From an uncultured Verrucomicrobiota bacterium (lineage in GTDB: Bacteria > Verrucomicrobiota > Verrucomicrobiia > Verrucomicrobiales > Verrucomicrobiaceae), in contig CAILZI010000005.1 in NCBI GenBank assembly GCA_903838675.1, positions 1 to 64,000 on the forward strand: a DNA stretch of 64,000 nucleotides, written 5' to 3'. A program made the position numbers and the translations under genes. Each line of letters starts with the position of its first letter. Within the stretch, counting starts at the first letter, position 1. The notes beneath the pieces are model-generated. The model saw nothing but the letters and a program-made list of their open reading frames with translations. It made no database searches and was not told the DNA's origin. Positions 43,292 through 54,473 of this stretch are shown here, piece by piece.

Positions 43292-44491
43292 TCACCGCTT
43301 CACCGCCAGTTCCAGATCCTTCGCCCCCTCGGCCACATCGAGGTTCCAGTCGCCTGCCCCTGGCTGCTGCTCTTTCGTTGTGACGGTGCCATCCGCTGTT
43401 TCAAGACCGGGGACATCGGCAGCGCTGTAGCTGACGGTCAGCTTGACCTTGCCGACGATGGGGCCGGTCTTGTCATCGAGCTTGAACCTGCCGCCATTCA
43501 CTCGCGCACAGGCGATGGGTGCGGAGGGATCGTCTGAGGCGAAGACGACGCTGCCCCAGCTTACGGGCTTGCCATTCACGGTGACTTTGCCGTTGATGGC
43601 GGTGCGCTTCATCGGCTTGAGAAAGCCCTGATTGCGCAGCCAGTCGCGCAAATGCATGCTCCAGGTGCCGAGCACGGGATCTCCCAGGAACAGGCCCACG
43701 CCATGCGGGCCGGGGCGGTAGATGTGGAGCTCGGCGGGAACTTTGTTCTTCCGGCAGGCCAGATAGAAAGCTACGGCGTTTTCGGCAGGTACCACGGTGT
43801 CCTCATCCGTCTGGAAGATGAAGATGGGCGGCGTGTTGGCGGTGACACGGGTTTCGGTGCTGACGTGCTTGGCCAGTTCGTCGTTGTCGTTGGGCCCAAG
43901 AAGGTTTTTGCGTGAGCCTTTATGGCCAAAAGCCTCGATCATCGAAATCACGGGGTAGGTCGGCGCGGCCACATCGGGACGAGCGCTGACTTGGTCGACG
44001 GCGTCGTTTGTCATGCCGGCGGGCTTTTCATCGAACATCGTGGCCGCCATGGAGGTGAGATGGCCGCCTGCGGAGAAGCCAATGATGCCGATGCGGTTGG
44101 GGTCGATGCCATACTGCTGCGCATTCGCCCGCACGTGGCGGATGGCGCGCTGCACGTCGATCAACTGCGTGGGAAAGTGATAGCCCTGGCTGCCTAGGCG
44201 GTAGTGCAGCACAAATGCGGAAACGCCCAGGCCGTTGAACCACTTGGCCACCTGCACGCCTTCATGGTCCGCCGCCAGACCGCCGTAACCACCGCCGGGG
44301 CACACGACGAACGCGGCGCCGTTGGCTTTGTCCTTGGCTGCGGACCAGACGTTGATGAAGGGCTGGTCTTTGTCCTCCGTGCCCTTCGCCCCCGGTGCGC
44401 CTTCGGGCCAGAGCTTGACCTTGGTGGGCTCGGCCAAGGAAAATGAGAAGGAAACAAACGACGACAGAGCAATGAGGTGCAGCAGCTTCAT
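43292..44491 (-). CDS. Secreted alpha/beta hydrolase (esterase) with C-terminal beta domain
   Basis: 399 residues with a signal peptide (MKLLHLIALSSFVSFSFSLA). The esterase part (about 20-285) has PEGAPGAKGTEDKDQPFINV, oxyanion region VVCPGGGYGGLA, nucleophile in GFSAGGHLTSM, an acid in FQTDEDTVVP and His in GPHGVGLFLG: the BD-FAE/acetyl-xylan-esterase group common in Planctomycetes and Verrucomicrobia. The C-terminal 95 residues (GKVTVNGKPVSWGSVVFAS) look like a carboxypeptidase-regulatory/transthyretin-like domain. Probably deacetylates plant or algal polysaccharides. Confidence 0.87.
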   Translation of the reverse strand: MKLLHLIALSSFVSFSFSLAEPTKVKLWPEGAPGAKGTEDKDQPFINVWSAAKDKANGAAFVVCPGGGYGGLAADHEGVQVAKWFNGLGVSAFVLHYRLGSQGYHFPTQLIDVQRAIRHVRANAQQYGIDPNRIGIIGFSAGGHLTSMAATMFDEKPAGMTNDAVDQVSARPDVAAPTYPVISMIEAFGHKGSRKNLLGPNDNDELAKHVSTETRVTANTPPIFIFQTDEDTVVPAENAVAFYLACRKNKVPAELHIYRPGPHGVGLFLGDPVLGTWSMHLRDWLRNQGFLKPMKRTAINGKVTVNGKPVSWGSVVFASDDPSAPIACARVNGGRFKLDDKTGPIVGKVKLTVSYSAADVPGLETADGTVTTKEQQPGAGDWNLDVAEGAKDLELAVKR

Positions 44492-44622
44492 GGTACCAGC
44501 AAGAAGCCCAGCGCCAGCGTCACCGCAACCATTCCTCCACTTTCAAAGCAAAGCCACTTCGGCCGTTCCATACGAAAATACCGTTGCCTGTTCTGGCGGG
44601 ATGCCTAGCATGAAGATCGCGC

Positions 44623-46479
44623 ATGATTACAGCAGATTCCGGCCTCAACCTTTTGCTGATGGTCGGCACGCCCACGCTGTATGAGCACAACGCCTTCCGT
44701 CTCACCGGTTTGCTGGTCACGACCACCGCCCGTGAGGTGGCGCGTTATGGTGACAGGCTGAAACTGCTGCAAGAAGTAGGCGGACTGGCTGCCGCCGGCC
44801 TGCCAACACTTCTGGACGAGAGGCAGGCTCCAGGGCCCGATGGACGGAGGGAGGCTCTGCGGAACCTCCGAGACATACATTCCCGCACCCTGCATGAGTT
44901 CTTCTGGCTGTGGCCGGATGACTGGGCGAAGCCGGAGGCCGACACCGCGTTTTCGGCACTGCAGCAGCGTGACCTGAAAGCCGCAAAAGCAATATGGACG
45001 GCGCGCGAAGCTGAAAGCGCCTGCTGCATCGCCACTCATAATCTGGCGGTGCTCGGCCACATGCGGGCGCTGGACTTGTCGTTGCAGGACGTGGAGTCGC
45101 CGCTGCTGACGGAGTCCCGCAACGAAATGCATGCCGAATGGCGGCTGGCGATGAAACGGTGGTGGCGGATTGCGGAGGATGACGACCTGTGGGACCACTA
45201 CAAGGCGCGCATCTCACAGATTGACGACCCGTCTGTCACCACAGGCCTGGCACGGCGTCTGCGTGGTGATCTGCTCTGGGCGTTTGACCGGATCATTGCC
45301 ACGCTGGCGGTGGCCTATGCGGAGCGGAAACGCCGCATTGAATGCCAGTGGCACGTTGGCTTTTTGAAGTCTTATCTGGGAGGCGACGGAGAGGCTTTGC
45401 ACCGAGCGACCGACCACGCGCTTGCCAGCGTGCGGGAACGGCTGGACCACGCCCTTCAAAATGCCAGACGGCAAACCCAGGCAGAGGAGATCGAGGGAAT
45501 CGCCAAGGCCCGCCTGCTGCTGGAAACCGCAGCGCCCTTGCTCAAGGTGCTGGAGCTGGTGCAGCCCAGCCAGGCAGGATGCCGGGACTGCGAAAACATC
45601 GGCCGGGGAGCGCTGGATACCGCAGTAGCAGGCTACAACCTGATCTATTGCGCCAAGGATCCCAGCCCTGCGGTGCTGGCCCGGCGGGGTGAACGAAGGC
45701 ATGCTGAAGAATACATTCGTATCATGGCGAAATGCCGGGCGCTGACGACAGACACCGACCTGCAGAAGACCATCGATTTCAATATCCAGATTGCAGAGGT
45801 ACTCCTGCAAAGAATGCCCCCAGAAATGAACTTTGAGTATTCACTTCCGAGGCAGGTCAATGGCAGGAAGAGGGTGGATCCCGAACAGCGTCCCAGATGG
45901 AGCACGCTTTTTCTTCATAGCATGCGGATCGTCCCCCGGAGTGTCTGGATGTTGTTCGTGATCATCGCCGCGAGCGTCAGCGTTTCTTTGGTGGTCAATT
46001 TCATTTCCTCCAAACCTGTTGCGACGGGCAAATTCACGCCTGTTGAGCTGGCGGTACATGGTCTGCCTCAACGTGTGGGGACACAGTCGTTTTTAGATCT
46101 GCCCTCCACGGGAGAACTGCAAAGAAGTCCGTCACTGCGCAGCCATAAAGTATTTCTGCAGTTCACATCAACGGACGCCACTGGCACTCACTTTTATGCA
46201 GTTCTGAACGCAACTGACATGCCCGACGAATCTTTGGCTGTTTTCATCAGAGGCGGAGACTCGGCCGACATCTGGCTGCCGGACCAGGATTATGACCTGA
46301 TTATTACATGGGGGAGAAGATGGAATGATGCGAGAAAACGATTTGAGACTCCAAATCAACAAAAGATGCATCTTTCCAAGCTCTCCCGTCAGCAGGCCAC
46401 AGTGGTCCTGATGGCCACCAACCCGGACGGTGGCGTTGACATCGCCCAGCACTCCAACCTTCCCCTGCACCCACGATGA
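44623..46479 (+). CDS. J-like membrane protein of a divergent Hsp70 module
   Basis: 618 residues. The N-terminus (about 17-53: YEHNAFRLTGLLVTTTAREV and RYGDRLKLLQEVGG) looks like a degenerate J-domain without HPD, and LHEFFWLWPDDW near residue 95 is a segment I associate with proteins encoded beside atypical Hsp70s. A long helical, repeat-like middle follows with AFSALQQRDLKAAKAIWTAR and a CRDC pair; one membrane helix (VWMLFVIIAASVSVSLVV, about 445) precedes a C-terminal beta-rich extracytoplasmic domain. It overlaps the next gene by four bases (ATGA). The J-like reading is an inference. Confidence 0.6.
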   Translation: MITADSGLNLLLMVGTPTLYEHNAFRLTGLLVTTTAREVARYGDRLKLLQEVGGLAAAGLPTLLDERQAPGPDGRREALRNLRDIHSRTLHEFFWLWPDDWAKPEADTAFSALQQRDLKAAKAIWTAREAESACCIATHNLAVLGHMRALDLSLQDVESPLLTESRNEMHAEWRLAMKRWWRIAEDDDLWDHYKARISQIDDPSVTTGLARRLRGDLLWAFDRIIATLAVAYAERKRRIECQWHVGFLKSYLGGDGEALHRATDHALASVRERLDHALQNARRQTQAEEIEGIAKARLLLETAAPLLKVLELVQPSQAGCRDCENIGRGALDTAVAGYNLIYCAKDPSPAVLARRGERRHAEEYIRIMAKCRALTTDTDLQKTIDFNIQIAEVLLQRMPPEMNFEYSLPRQVNGRKRVDPEQRPRWSTLFLHSMRIVPRSVWMLFVIIAASVSVSLVVNFISSKPVATGKFTPVELAVHGLPQRVGTQSFLDLPSTGELQRSPSLRSHKVFLQFTSTDATGTHFYAVLNATDMPDESLAVFIRGGDSADIWLPDQDYDLIITWGRRWNDARKRFETPNQQKMHLSKLSRQQATVVLMATNPDGGVDIAQHSNLPLHPR

Positions 46480-46925
46480 TTGCTTCCCTCCCTCCTTCGT
46501 CGCCCTCGTCACCAGAAGCACCAGCCCCAGAAGATGCCGCTGCTCCAACCGGTGGGCAGCAGGCGCTGGCCGCGCTGTGCGACATCGCCCTGCATGCATG
46601 GCGGCTGCAGCGGCGCATGACTGACCGTGCCACGAAGGAAGTGCGGGAGGAGCACCGACCATTGACACGCCATGTGACCGCAATCCTGGACACGCTGGAG
46701 GGGGTGGGCCTGACGCTGCGGGATCGTGAGTCTGAAGCCTATGATTATGGCCTTCCAGAAAAGGTGGTGGCGGCGGAACGCTCAGCAGCGGTGAGCCGTG
46801 AAACGGTGGTGGAGACAATCCGGCCCACGCTGTTTTTCCACAATCAGATTATCAAGGCGGGCGAGATTATCATCGCCCTGCCCCTGGAGGCTGCCGCCAG
46901 TTCCGCGCTTGGCTCCGCAAGATGA
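46476..46925 (+). CDS. GrpE-like nucleotide exchange factor
   Basis: 149 residues with an Ala/Pro-rich start, a helical stretch (about 35-80) and a small beta part at the end (RETVVETIRPTLFFHNQIIK followed by AGEIIIALP) that resembles the beta-wing of GrpE. It would promote ADP release from the Hsp70 encoded 45 bases downstream. It is not the housekeeping GrpE, which is longer and lies elsewhere with dnaK. Confidence 0.6.
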   Translation: MIASLPPSSPSSPEAPAPEDAAAPTGGQQALAALCDIALHAWRLQRRMTDRATKEVREEHRPLTRHVTAILDTLEGVGLTLRDRESEAYDYGLPEKVVAAERSAAVSRETVVETIRPTLFFHNQIIKAGEIIIALPLEAAASSALGSAR

Positions 46926-46970
46926 GCTTAATTTTCACTCTCTCCATTCTCAACCTCTCACTTTGTTCTC

Positions 46971-49451
46971 ATGCCACGTCAGACCCTTGATTTCGGAATC
47001 GATCTTGGTACCACCAACAGCGCCATCGCGATGATGGAGGGCATCGTGCCCGCCATCATCAAAAACAACCAGGGGCAGGATACCACGCCCTCTTCCGTAG
47101 GCTTCACGAAGAACGGCGTGCTGCGGCTGGGAGAGGCGGCGCGGCGGGTGCAACTGGCTCAGCCGCAGGACGCCTACACGGAATTCAAGCGACGCATGGG
47201 ATCGGACGAAATCTATACGTTCCACTCTTCCGGCAAACGTCTGAAGCCGGAGGAACTCTCCGCTGAGGTGCTCAAGAACCTGAAGGGGGATGTGGAACAG
47301 GCCCGCGGCGAACAGGTGGAAGCGGCCGTAATCACCGTGCCCGCCGCGTTTGAGCTGCACCAGTGCGAGGCGACGCAGCGGGCGGGTGCACTTGCGGGCT
47401 TCAGCGTCACGCCGCTGCTGCAGGAGCCGGTGGCAGCGGCGCTGGCGTATGGGTTTCAGAAAGACCAGGAGAAAGGCTACTGGCTGGTTTATGACTTCGG
47501 CGGCGGCACTTTTGATGCAGCGCTCATCCGTGCCGAGGAGGGCATCATTCAAGTAGCGGCGCATGAGGGGGACAACTTTCTCGGCGGTTCGGACATCGAC
47601 TGGGCGATCTTTCAGCAACTGCTGCTGCCCCGCCTGACGGAGCAGTTTGACCTGCCGGACTTCCGCCGGGGCAATCCCCGCTGGGAAGTGGCGGTGCAGA
47701 AGCTGAAGTCCGCGATTGAGAAGGCCAAGATTGAAGCCAGCCGCAGCAGCCGGGCCCCGTTGGTGGAATGTCTGTTTGAGGATGCCGCCGGAGCCGAGGT
47801 GGATCTGGAACAGCTGGGTGTGGAGCTGGCGCAGAAGGACATTGCGCGAATCGCCGCGCCGATCATTTCCAGATCGATCAGCCTGGTGAAGCGCCTGATG
47901 GCGAACAAAGGCCTGGCCTGCCATGATCTGGACAAGACCATCCTGGTGGGCGGCCCCACCCTGGCACCCTACTTCCGTGCGCAATTGCAGGCAGAGCTGG
48001 GTCCAAGTGTTGATTTCAGCGTGGATCCCATGACGGTGGTGGCCTGCGGAGCGGCGGTGTTTGCCAGCACGCAACCATTCTCCCCCAAGGTAACCGTGGC
48101 GGTTCCGGTGGGAACGGTGGAGCTGGCTCTCAAATACAAGCCGGTGGGCGTGGATGCAGATCCCCTGGTGGGCGGCTGTGTGCAAGCCGGGCCGGAGGGC
48201 CGCCTGAACCATACGATCGAATTTGCCAATGCCAGCTCCGGCTGGACCAGCGGCCAGGCACCGGTGAATGCAGACGGCACCTTTGCCCTCACCCTGGCTG
48301 CGGAGCGCAAGGTGCGGAACGAATACAAGATCACTCTGAGGAACGCCGCCGGGCAGCCGGTGAAGACAACGCCTGACAGCATCCACTACACCATAGGCGC
48401 GGCGGTGGAGGAGCAACCTCTCATCCACTCCATCGGCGTGGCTCTGGCTAACAACAAGACGTGCCGTTACTTCGACAAAGGCGTGGGACTACCGCAAAAG
48501 CGCATGCATGAACACCACACCGCCAACGAGCTTCTGGCCGGTGACAGTAAGAGCCTGCTGCGCATTCCTGTGGTGGAGGGCGAAAGCAATCAAAGCGACC
48601 GCAACCGCCTCATCGGCCAGATGGAAATCCGGGGTGACAAGATCCGCCGAGATGTGCCAGCAGACCAGGAGATCCAGATAACCCTGAAAATGGACGAGTC
48701 GCGTGACATCGTGGTGGATGTGTATATCCCGTACCTGGATGAGGAGTTCACCACGCGCCTTTCCCTGGGACGCATGGCCGCCGCAAATTCCGTGGAGTTT
48801 TTGAAAAAGAGACTGCAGAACGAAAACTCCCGCCGCCAGATGCTGCGACGCAAGGCGGACGAGGCTGAGGAACGTGCAGCCGCACAGATCATCACCGATC
48901 TGGAACGGGAGATTTCCTTCTCAGAACTGGAGAGGCGCATCCGGGAGGCTGACGGTGACTTTGTGATCTGCGAGCAGTGCGACAAACTGCTGCTGGAGGC
49001 AGCCTGCCGCTTGGATGAGGCTGATGCGCTGATCAAGTGGCCCACCTTGGTCAAGAACACCAAAATGCATAACAACAGCCTTTTCCAGCTGGCCCGTGAA
49101 TGCGGCACTCCGGCAGACCTCCAAAAAGCGGATGAAATGAACGACCGGATGCAGGAATGCATTCGGGCGCAAAATTCGGTGCGTCTGGAGGCAGCACGTG
49201 ATGAGATATGGACGCTGCTCTGCAACCTGCGGCACGGCCACTTCCCCTATTGGGAGAACCATTTCAATTGGCTGGAGCCGCAGGTTCCGGCCTTCAGCAG
49301 TCCTGAGGAGGCACAACGTATCGTGCTGCGCGGACGCCATGCCCTCGCAGAGAAAAACCTCACAGGACTGCGCTCTGCATGCCACGAACTTTGGAAATTC
49401 TTTCCGAACGAGGCGGAACTGTACCGGGGCCTGAATGCGAGCATCACGTGA
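46971..49451 (+). CDS. Divergent Hsp70 (DnaK-like) protein
   Basis: 826 residues, longer than DnaK (about 640). Nucleotide-binding domain 1-375 with the phosphate loop FGIDLGTTNSAIAMMEG, VYDFGGGTFDAALIR (about 173-187) and ILVGGPTLAPYFR; the adenosine motif is intact. The substrate-binding half is divergent: there is no typical DnaK linker DVLLLDV, instead VTVAVPVGTVELALKYKPVG, then a long helical end with a CEQC pair (residues about 665-668). It forms an operon with the GrpE-like and J-like genes. Clients are unknown. A long opposite-strand frame (46950-48428) is a shadow. Confidence 0.85.
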   Translation: MPRQTLDFGIDLGTTNSAIAMMEGIVPAIIKNNQGQDTTPSSVGFTKNGVLRLGEAARRVQLAQPQDAYTEFKRRMGSDEIYTFHSSGKRLKPEELSAEVLKNLKGDVEQARGEQVEAAVITVPAAFELHQCEATQRAGALAGFSVTPLLQEPVAAALAYGFQKDQEKGYWLVYDFGGGTFDAALIRAEEGIIQVAAHEGDNFLGGSDIDWAIFQQLLLPRLTEQFDLPDFRRGNPRWEVAVQKLKSAIEKAKIEASRSSRAPLVECLFEDAAGAEVDLEQLGVELAQKDIARIAAPIISRSISLVKRLMANKGLACHDLDKTILVGGPTLAPYFRAQLQAELGPSVDFSVDPMTVVACGAAVFASTQPFSPKVTVAVPVGTVELALKYKPVGVDADPLVGGCVQAGPEGRLNHTIEFANASSGWTSGQAPVNADGTFALTLAAERKVRNEYKITLRNAAGQPVKTTPDSIHYTIGAAVEEQPLIHSIGVALANNKTCRYFDKGVGLPQKRMHEHHTANELLAGDSKSLLRIPVVEGESNQSDRNRLIGQMEIRGDKIRRDVPADQEIQITLKMDESRDIVVDVYIPYLDEEFTTRLSLGRMAAANSVEFLKKRLQNENSRRQMLRRKADEAEERAAAQIITDLEREISFSELERRIREADGDFVICEQCDKLLLEAACRLDEADALIKWPTLVKNTKMHNNSLFQLARECGTPADLQKADEMNDRMQECIRAQNSVRLEAARDEIWTLLCNLRHGHFPYWENHFNWLEPQVPAFSSPEEAQRIVLRGRHALAEKNLTGLRSACHELWKFFPNEAELYRGLNASIT

Positions 49452-49534
49452 GGACACCATTTGTCTCGACAAATACGGTCTATTTATTCAGAAGTCTGTT
49501 AATCCTGTCTTTTCCACCCGTTCTTTCATCCGCC

Positions 49535-50455
49535 ATGATCTCACGCCTTCATTTTCTCTCCACCAGCCTGGGCGCGCTCAGCGTCTCCACCCTGCCCGCC
49601 ATTGAGCCCATCAAGCGCCCCGGCAAGAGCCGCATGCAGCTCGGCGTCGCGGCCTACAGCTTCCGCGAGTACTTCCAGTGGATGCGCGACAAGGAGCAGA
49701 AGCCCAAGGGTGACCGCCCGCTTTGGAGCATCCTCGATTTCATCGATTGGTGTGGTGACAACAACGTACCCGGCGCGGAAGTGACCAGCTACTTCTTCCC
49801 GAAGGATGTGGACGAGGCCTTCCTGCTGGAAGTCAAACGCCGTGCCTACCTGCGTGGGGTGCAGCTCGCTGGCACCGCCGTGGGCAACAATTTTGCTTTG
49901 CCGAAAGGCGAGAAACTCAGCGAGCAGATCGCCTACACGAAAAAGTGGATCGACTATTCCGCGATCATGGGCGCACCGCACATCCGCGTGTTTGCCGGCC
50001 CCCAGTCCAAAGAACTCACCGAGGAGCAGGCCGTGGCCAACTGCCTCGAATCCTACCAGGAATGTCTCGACTACGCCGCGAAGAAGGGCGTCTTCCTCGG
50101 CCTGGAAAACCACGGTGGCATCGTCGCCGAGCCGGAAAACCTCATCAAGATGGTCAAAGCAGCCAAGAGCCCTTGGGCCGGCATCAATCTGGACAGCGGC
50201 AACTTCCACACAGAAGACCCCTATGCCGATCTCGCCAAGATCGCCCCCTACGCCGTCAACGTGCAGCTCAAGATGGAAATCAGCCGCAAAGGTGCCGCCA
50301 AAGGCGTCAGCGAGCCCAGCGACGTGAAACGCGTGATCCAGATCATGCGCGACGCCAACTACCAGGGCTGGTTCACGCTGGAGTTTGAGACCAAGGAAGA
50401 TCCGTTTGTAAGAGTGCCGGCGATTTGCGACATGCTGCGCCCTCTCCTGGCCTGA
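49535..50455 (+). CDS. Secreted sugar-phosphate isomerase/epimerase (TIM barrel)
   Basis: 306 residues from the ATG at 49535 (the frame runs back to 49379 inside the Hsp70 gene). N-terminal export signal MISRLHFLSTSLGALSVSTL, Tat-like in form though without twin arginines. The AP-endonuclease-2/xylose-isomerase-like barrel has GVAAYSFREYFQ, EVTSYFFP, ENHGGIVAEPENLIKMV, INLDSGNFHTEDPY and NVQLKMEI; the Glu/His/Asp metal-site pattern is kept. Substrates are probably sugars or inositol derivatives. Confidence 0.87.
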   Translation: MISRLHFLSTSLGALSVSTLPAIEPIKRPGKSRMQLGVAAYSFREYFQWMRDKEQKPKGDRPLWSILDFIDWCGDNNVPGAEVTSYFFPKDVDEAFLLEVKRRAYLRGVQLAGTAVGNNFALPKGEKLSEQIAYTKKWIDYSAIMGAPHIRVFAGPQSKELTEEQAVANCLESYQECLDYAAKKGVFLGLENHGGIVAEPENLIKMVKAAKSPWAGINLDSGNFHTEDPYADLAKIAPYAVNVQLKMEISRKGAAKGVSEPSDVKRVIQIMRDANYQGWFTLEFETKEDPFVRVPAICDMLRPLLA

Positions 50456-50592
50456 GTTTGCGGTGGTTGGCAGTTGTTTGCGGTGGTTTCCCCTGCCAAG
50501 GCAGGAGCGTGCCCACGTAACTCTACGTGCTCTGGGGAGCGGAAGGTCTTTGAAAACCACCGCCATCGATTGTAAACAACCGTCGCCCCCCG
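50456..50592. repeat. Structured palindromic intergenic element upstream of glgE
   Basis: It contains two direct copies of GTTTGCGGTGGTT (50456-50468 and 50476-50488), an inverted copy of the same core (AAACCACCGC at 50555-50564), a second inner pairing of GTTGTTT with AAACAAC, and two small hairpins between: CCTGCC-AA-GGCAGG (50492-50505) and CACGTA-ACTC-TACGTG (50514-50529). This could be a folded RNA leader or a REP/MITE-like mobile element. No second copy was seen in the window. Confidence 0.6.
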
Positions 50593-50611
50593 CAAACTTC
50601 CCCCTTTCCCC

Positions 50612-52567
<1,956 letters not shown>

Positions 52568-52628
52568 TGCTTTGTCTCAAAGTTTGCCATGACTTGCATT
52601 TGAGCATCTCAGCAGTCATATTTCCTCC

Positions 52629-52886
52629 GTGGATAACCTTCTCAAATACCGCCGGATGGCTTTGAAAAGCGCTGAGATCATTGATCTTGGCGAAGATGAA
52701 GGTTATGCGGCCAAAATTCCGGGATTTGCGGGACTGCTGGCAGTGGGTTCGAGCAAAAGAGCCGCCCTCACCGAACTGGGATCGGCGCTCGATGACTGGA
52801 TGAGCCTTGCGTTGAAGCGTGGTCTGGGTTTGCCTGCCATTGCTGCGCCGCAGAAAGTCCGGGCACGCACAATGGTCAGCGCTTGA
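52629..52886 (+). CDS. hicB: HicB-like antitoxin
   Basis: 85 residues starting with GTG (MDNLLKYRRMALKSAEIIDL). The partial RNase H-like fold of HicB is seen in DEGYAAKIPGFAGLLAVGSS and LTELGSALDDWMSLALKRG. No DNA-binding C-terminal helix is obvious; the tail is short and basic (KVRARTMVSA). Its 3' end overlaps that of the convergent hicA by 11 bases. Confidence 0.75.
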   Translation: MDNLLKYRRMALKSAEIIDLGEDEGYAAKIPGFAGLLAVGSSKRAALTELGSALDDWMSLALKRGLGLPAIAAPQKVRARTMVSA

Positions 52887-53094
52887 GCCACTCCAGACGG
52901 GAGATGCCCGCTTCATCAAGAATCAGCTTGAGCAAATTGACGCCAATATCTTTCCCGCCATGCGGATTGGGAACGGTAAGCTGAACAGGGCCTTTGACCA
53001 TGTGTTGGTGTTTTCCGCCGGCATAAGGTCCATCCCAACCAAGGGCACGAAGACGCTTGATCAGGTGTTGCCGTGAGACGGGTGCCAGCTTCAT
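52876..53094 (-). CDS. hicA: HicA-like mRNA interferase toxin
   Basis: 72 residues: SRQHLIKRLRALGWDGPYAG, GGKHQHMVKG with the catalytic-position histidine, and QLTVPNPHGGKDIGVNLL. This is the double-stranded-RNA-binding-like fold that cleaves mRNA. It lies on the opposite strand from its presumed antitoxin, tail to tail, instead of in the same operon. Confidence 0.85.
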   Translation of the reverse strand: MKLAPVSRQHLIKRLRALGWDGPYAGGKHQHMVKGPVQLTVPNPHGGKDIGVNLLKLILDEAGISRLEWLKR

Positions 53095-53179
53095 GAATCA
53101 TGCGTAGGCTCACACTGGACACGAAGTCAAGAGTTCAAATTCCAAGTGAGATGCGGCCAGTTCCGAGCGTTCGTGTTTG

Positions 53180-54442
53180 ATGCGTCCAACCCTCCTCGGT
53201 CTTGTTGCCCTCGGCCTGATCCACTCCGCTTCTGCCCAGCAAACCCAGTGGTTCAAGGGCAACACGCACACGCATTCGCTATGGAGTGATGGAAATGACT
53301 TTCCTGAGATGATCACGGACTGGTACAAGCAGCATGGCTACGATTTCCTGGCGATCTCAGACCACAATGTGCTTCAGGCGAAAGAGGTGTGGCTGAGTGA
53401 ACAAGCGATCGAAAAGCGCCGCCGTATTCTGGGCAAGACGACGATGGAAAAGTATCGCTCGCGCTTCGGCGATGACTGGGTGACGACGCGGGAAAAAGAC
53501 GGCCTGACCGAGGTGCGGCTGAAGAAGCTGGAAGAATACCGGCCCAAGTTTGAAGAGCCGGGGAAGTTTTTGATCATCCAGGCGGAGGAGATCAGTGCTG
53601 GCTTTGGCGAGATACCGATTCATCTGAACGCGGTAAATCTGCGGGAGGTGATCAAGCCTGTCAAAGACCTCACGAGCATTCAAGAAGTGATGCGTGCCAA
53701 CCTGCGGCTGGTGAATGAGCAATCCAAGCGCCTGGGCGTGCCGATGCTCTCGCACATCAACCACCCGAACTTCCAATGGGCGCTTTCCGCCGAGGATCTG
53801 GCGGCGGTGCTCGAGGAAAACTTCTGGGAGATCTACAACGGTCACCCCATCATCAACTATCCGGGCGATGCATCCCGCATGGGCCATGAAAAGATGTGGG
53901 ACGTGGCCAACACGCTGCGCATCGCCGAACTCAAAGCGCCGCCGCTGTATGGCGTCGGCACGGATGATTCGCACCGCTACCACGGTGAGGAAAACGGACC
54001 CGGGCGCGGCTGGGTGATGGTGCGTGCCACCGAGCTCGATCCTGCTGAGATCGTCAAAGCCATGAAGGCAGGCGATTTCTATGCCTCCTCCGGCGTCACG
54101 CTTGAAGATGTCAGCTTCAAGGATGGCGAACTGCGCATTCGCATTCATGCGGAGCCCGGAGTCAAGTACAGCACCCAGATTCGCGGCACCTTGCAGGGCT
54201 ATGATGCCACGACGCGCACAGTTCCACCCGTGGAAGGTGATCTGCATCCGCCGCGCCTCCGGTATTCCGATGATATTGGCAAGACTCTGGCGACCATTGA
54301 AGGCGAGGAAGTGGTGTGGAAACCCAGCGGCAAGGAGCTGTATTTCCGTGCGGTTATCACTTCCTCAAAACCCTATGCGAATCCCTCCTTCGAAGGGCAG
54401 AAGGAGATGGCTTGGACGCAGCCGATGGGCTGGAAAAAGTAG
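53180..54442 (+). CDS. Secreted PHP-domain metal-dependent phosphoesterase-like protein
   Basis: 420 residues from the ATG at 53180 with a signal peptide (MRPTLLGLVALGLIHSASA). PHP fold with the first metal motif NTHTHSLWSDG, the second DFLAISDHNVLQ, a glutamate in IQAEEISAGF, HINHPNFQW and the final VGTDDSHRY. Such exported PHP proteins are frequent in Verrucomicrobia and Planctomycetes; substrates are unknown. The C-terminal 110 residues add a beta-rich extension (SSGVTLEDVSFKDGELRIRI). Confidence 0.85.
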   Translation: MRPTLLGLVALGLIHSASAQQTQWFKGNTHTHSLWSDGNDFPEMITDWYKQHGYDFLAISDHNVLQAKEVWLSEQAIEKRRRILGKTTMEKYRSRFGDDWVTTREKDGLTEVRLKKLEEYRPKFEEPGKFLIIQAEEISAGFGEIPIHLNAVNLREVIKPVKDLTSIQEVMRANLRLVNEQSKRLGVPMLSHINHPNFQWALSAEDLAAVLEENFWEIYNGHPIINYPGDASRMGHEKMWDVANTLRIAELKAPPLYGVGTDDSHRYHGEENGPGRGWVMVRATELDPAEIVKAMKAGDFYASSGVTLEDVSFKDGELRIRIHAEPGVKYSTQIRGTLQGYDATTRTVPPVEGDLHPPRLRYSDDIGKTLATIEGEEVVWKPSGKELYFRAVITSSKPYANPSFEGQKEMAWTQPMGWKK

Positions 54443-54473
54443 GATTCTTTCGCCGCCACTAAACAGGTCAACC

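Noticed and set aside
46950-48428. Open frame of 492 codons on the minus strand across the Hsp70 gene
   Set aside because: It lies wholly opposite a clear Hsp70 ATPase domain, has a His/Arg/Gly-rich low-complexity product without family features, and is a codon-bias shadow.
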